A DNA stretch of 13,023 nucleotides, from assembly GCA_021793115.1 (NCBI GenBank), contig JAJYTJ010000107.1, positions 1-13,023 on the forward strand. Direction: 5' to 3'. This document shows, piece by piece, positions 12,956 through 13,023 of the stretch; positions within the stretch are counted from its first letter, which is position 1, and every line of letters begins with the position of its first letter. The notes under the pieces are model-generated. The model did not search any database. It was not told the origin of the DNA and worked only from the letters and a program-made list of their open reading frames with translations. The translations under genes were made by a program, and so were the position numbers. The DNA is from Actinomycetes bacterium. Its GTDB lineage: Bacteria; Actinomycetota; Actinomycetes; Actinomycetales; Cellulomonadaceae.

Positions 12956-13023
12956 GTGACTGATACAACGCCGGTTGAATCGACGGCGGTTGAGGCGGGT
13001 CGTGCGGCGGTGGCGGGATCGGC
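12956..13023 (+). CDS. N-terminus of an unknown protein (3' end outside window)
   Basis: GTG 12956 opens a frame that stays open to the window end, giving 22 residues beginning VTDTTPVESTAVEAG and then RAAVAGS. The start is supported by the TATGTT -10 six bases upstream and no Shine-Dalgarno. About a third of its codons end in A or T (ACT, GAT, ACA, GTT, GAA, GGT, CGT), which is rare elsewhere in the window. The reading is too short to assign. The acidic/Ala-rich start and unusual codons are compatible with, for example, the HNH-endonuclease (13E12/DUF222) families common in actinobacteria, but that is a guess. Confidence 0.5.
   Translation, partial: MTDTTPVESTAVEAGRAAVAGS

Overview
The window is very GC-rich, with near-universal G/C at third codon positions, frequent GTG starts, TANNNT -10 boxes a few bases before start codons, and tightly overlapping operons. 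This points to a high-GC Gram-positive (Actinomycetota). A Cellulomonas-like member of the Micrococcales is my impression and is not proven by the sequence.

Left part (1-5363). The window opens inside the C-terminal dimerisation domain of a flavin disulfide oxidoreductase, which converges on the next gene across a strong hairpin. Next comes a complete osmoprotectant-type (glycine betaine/carnitine/choline, OpuC/OsmF class) ABC importer: a substrate-binding lipoprotein and two overlapping permease genes on the minus strand, and the ATPase diverging on the plus strand. The ATPase is followed closely by a DinB-like protein and an F420/NADP-type reductase. Two things stand out. The binding protein appears to be circularly permuted relative to the usual OpuCC/OsmF order. 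The three promoters of the importer share one module, TGTCGG-N10-TA(C/G)CGT, which is palindromic between the divergent permease and ATPase genes; this suggests one unidentified regulator.

Middle part (5471-8309, all minus strand). An FkbM-family methyltransferase lies downstream of an ABC-2 exporter pair (ATPase and permease, overlapping by 8 bases). Upstream of the exporter is a small Ala/Pro-rich protein with a signal peptide or membrane anchor.

Right part (8433-12244, minus strand). A thiamin salvage operon, cytX-thiM-thiE-thiD, has overlapping junctions throughout and sits behind a TPP riboswitch whose conserved 3' strand contains the Shine-Dalgarno of cytX. A strong stem-loop follows thiD. 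The genes would import hydroxymethylpyrimidine (HMP), phosphorylate HMP and hydroxyethylthiazole, and join them into thiamin phosphate. No thiC or thiG is present here.

Right edge (12245-13023). A non-coding stretch of about 285 bases contains a nested inverted repeat. It is followed by an ArsR/SmtB-family regulator with a CVC motif and a leaderless promoter. A divergent gene then begins with an equally clear leaderless promoter and runs off the window; its codon use is visibly unlike the rest.
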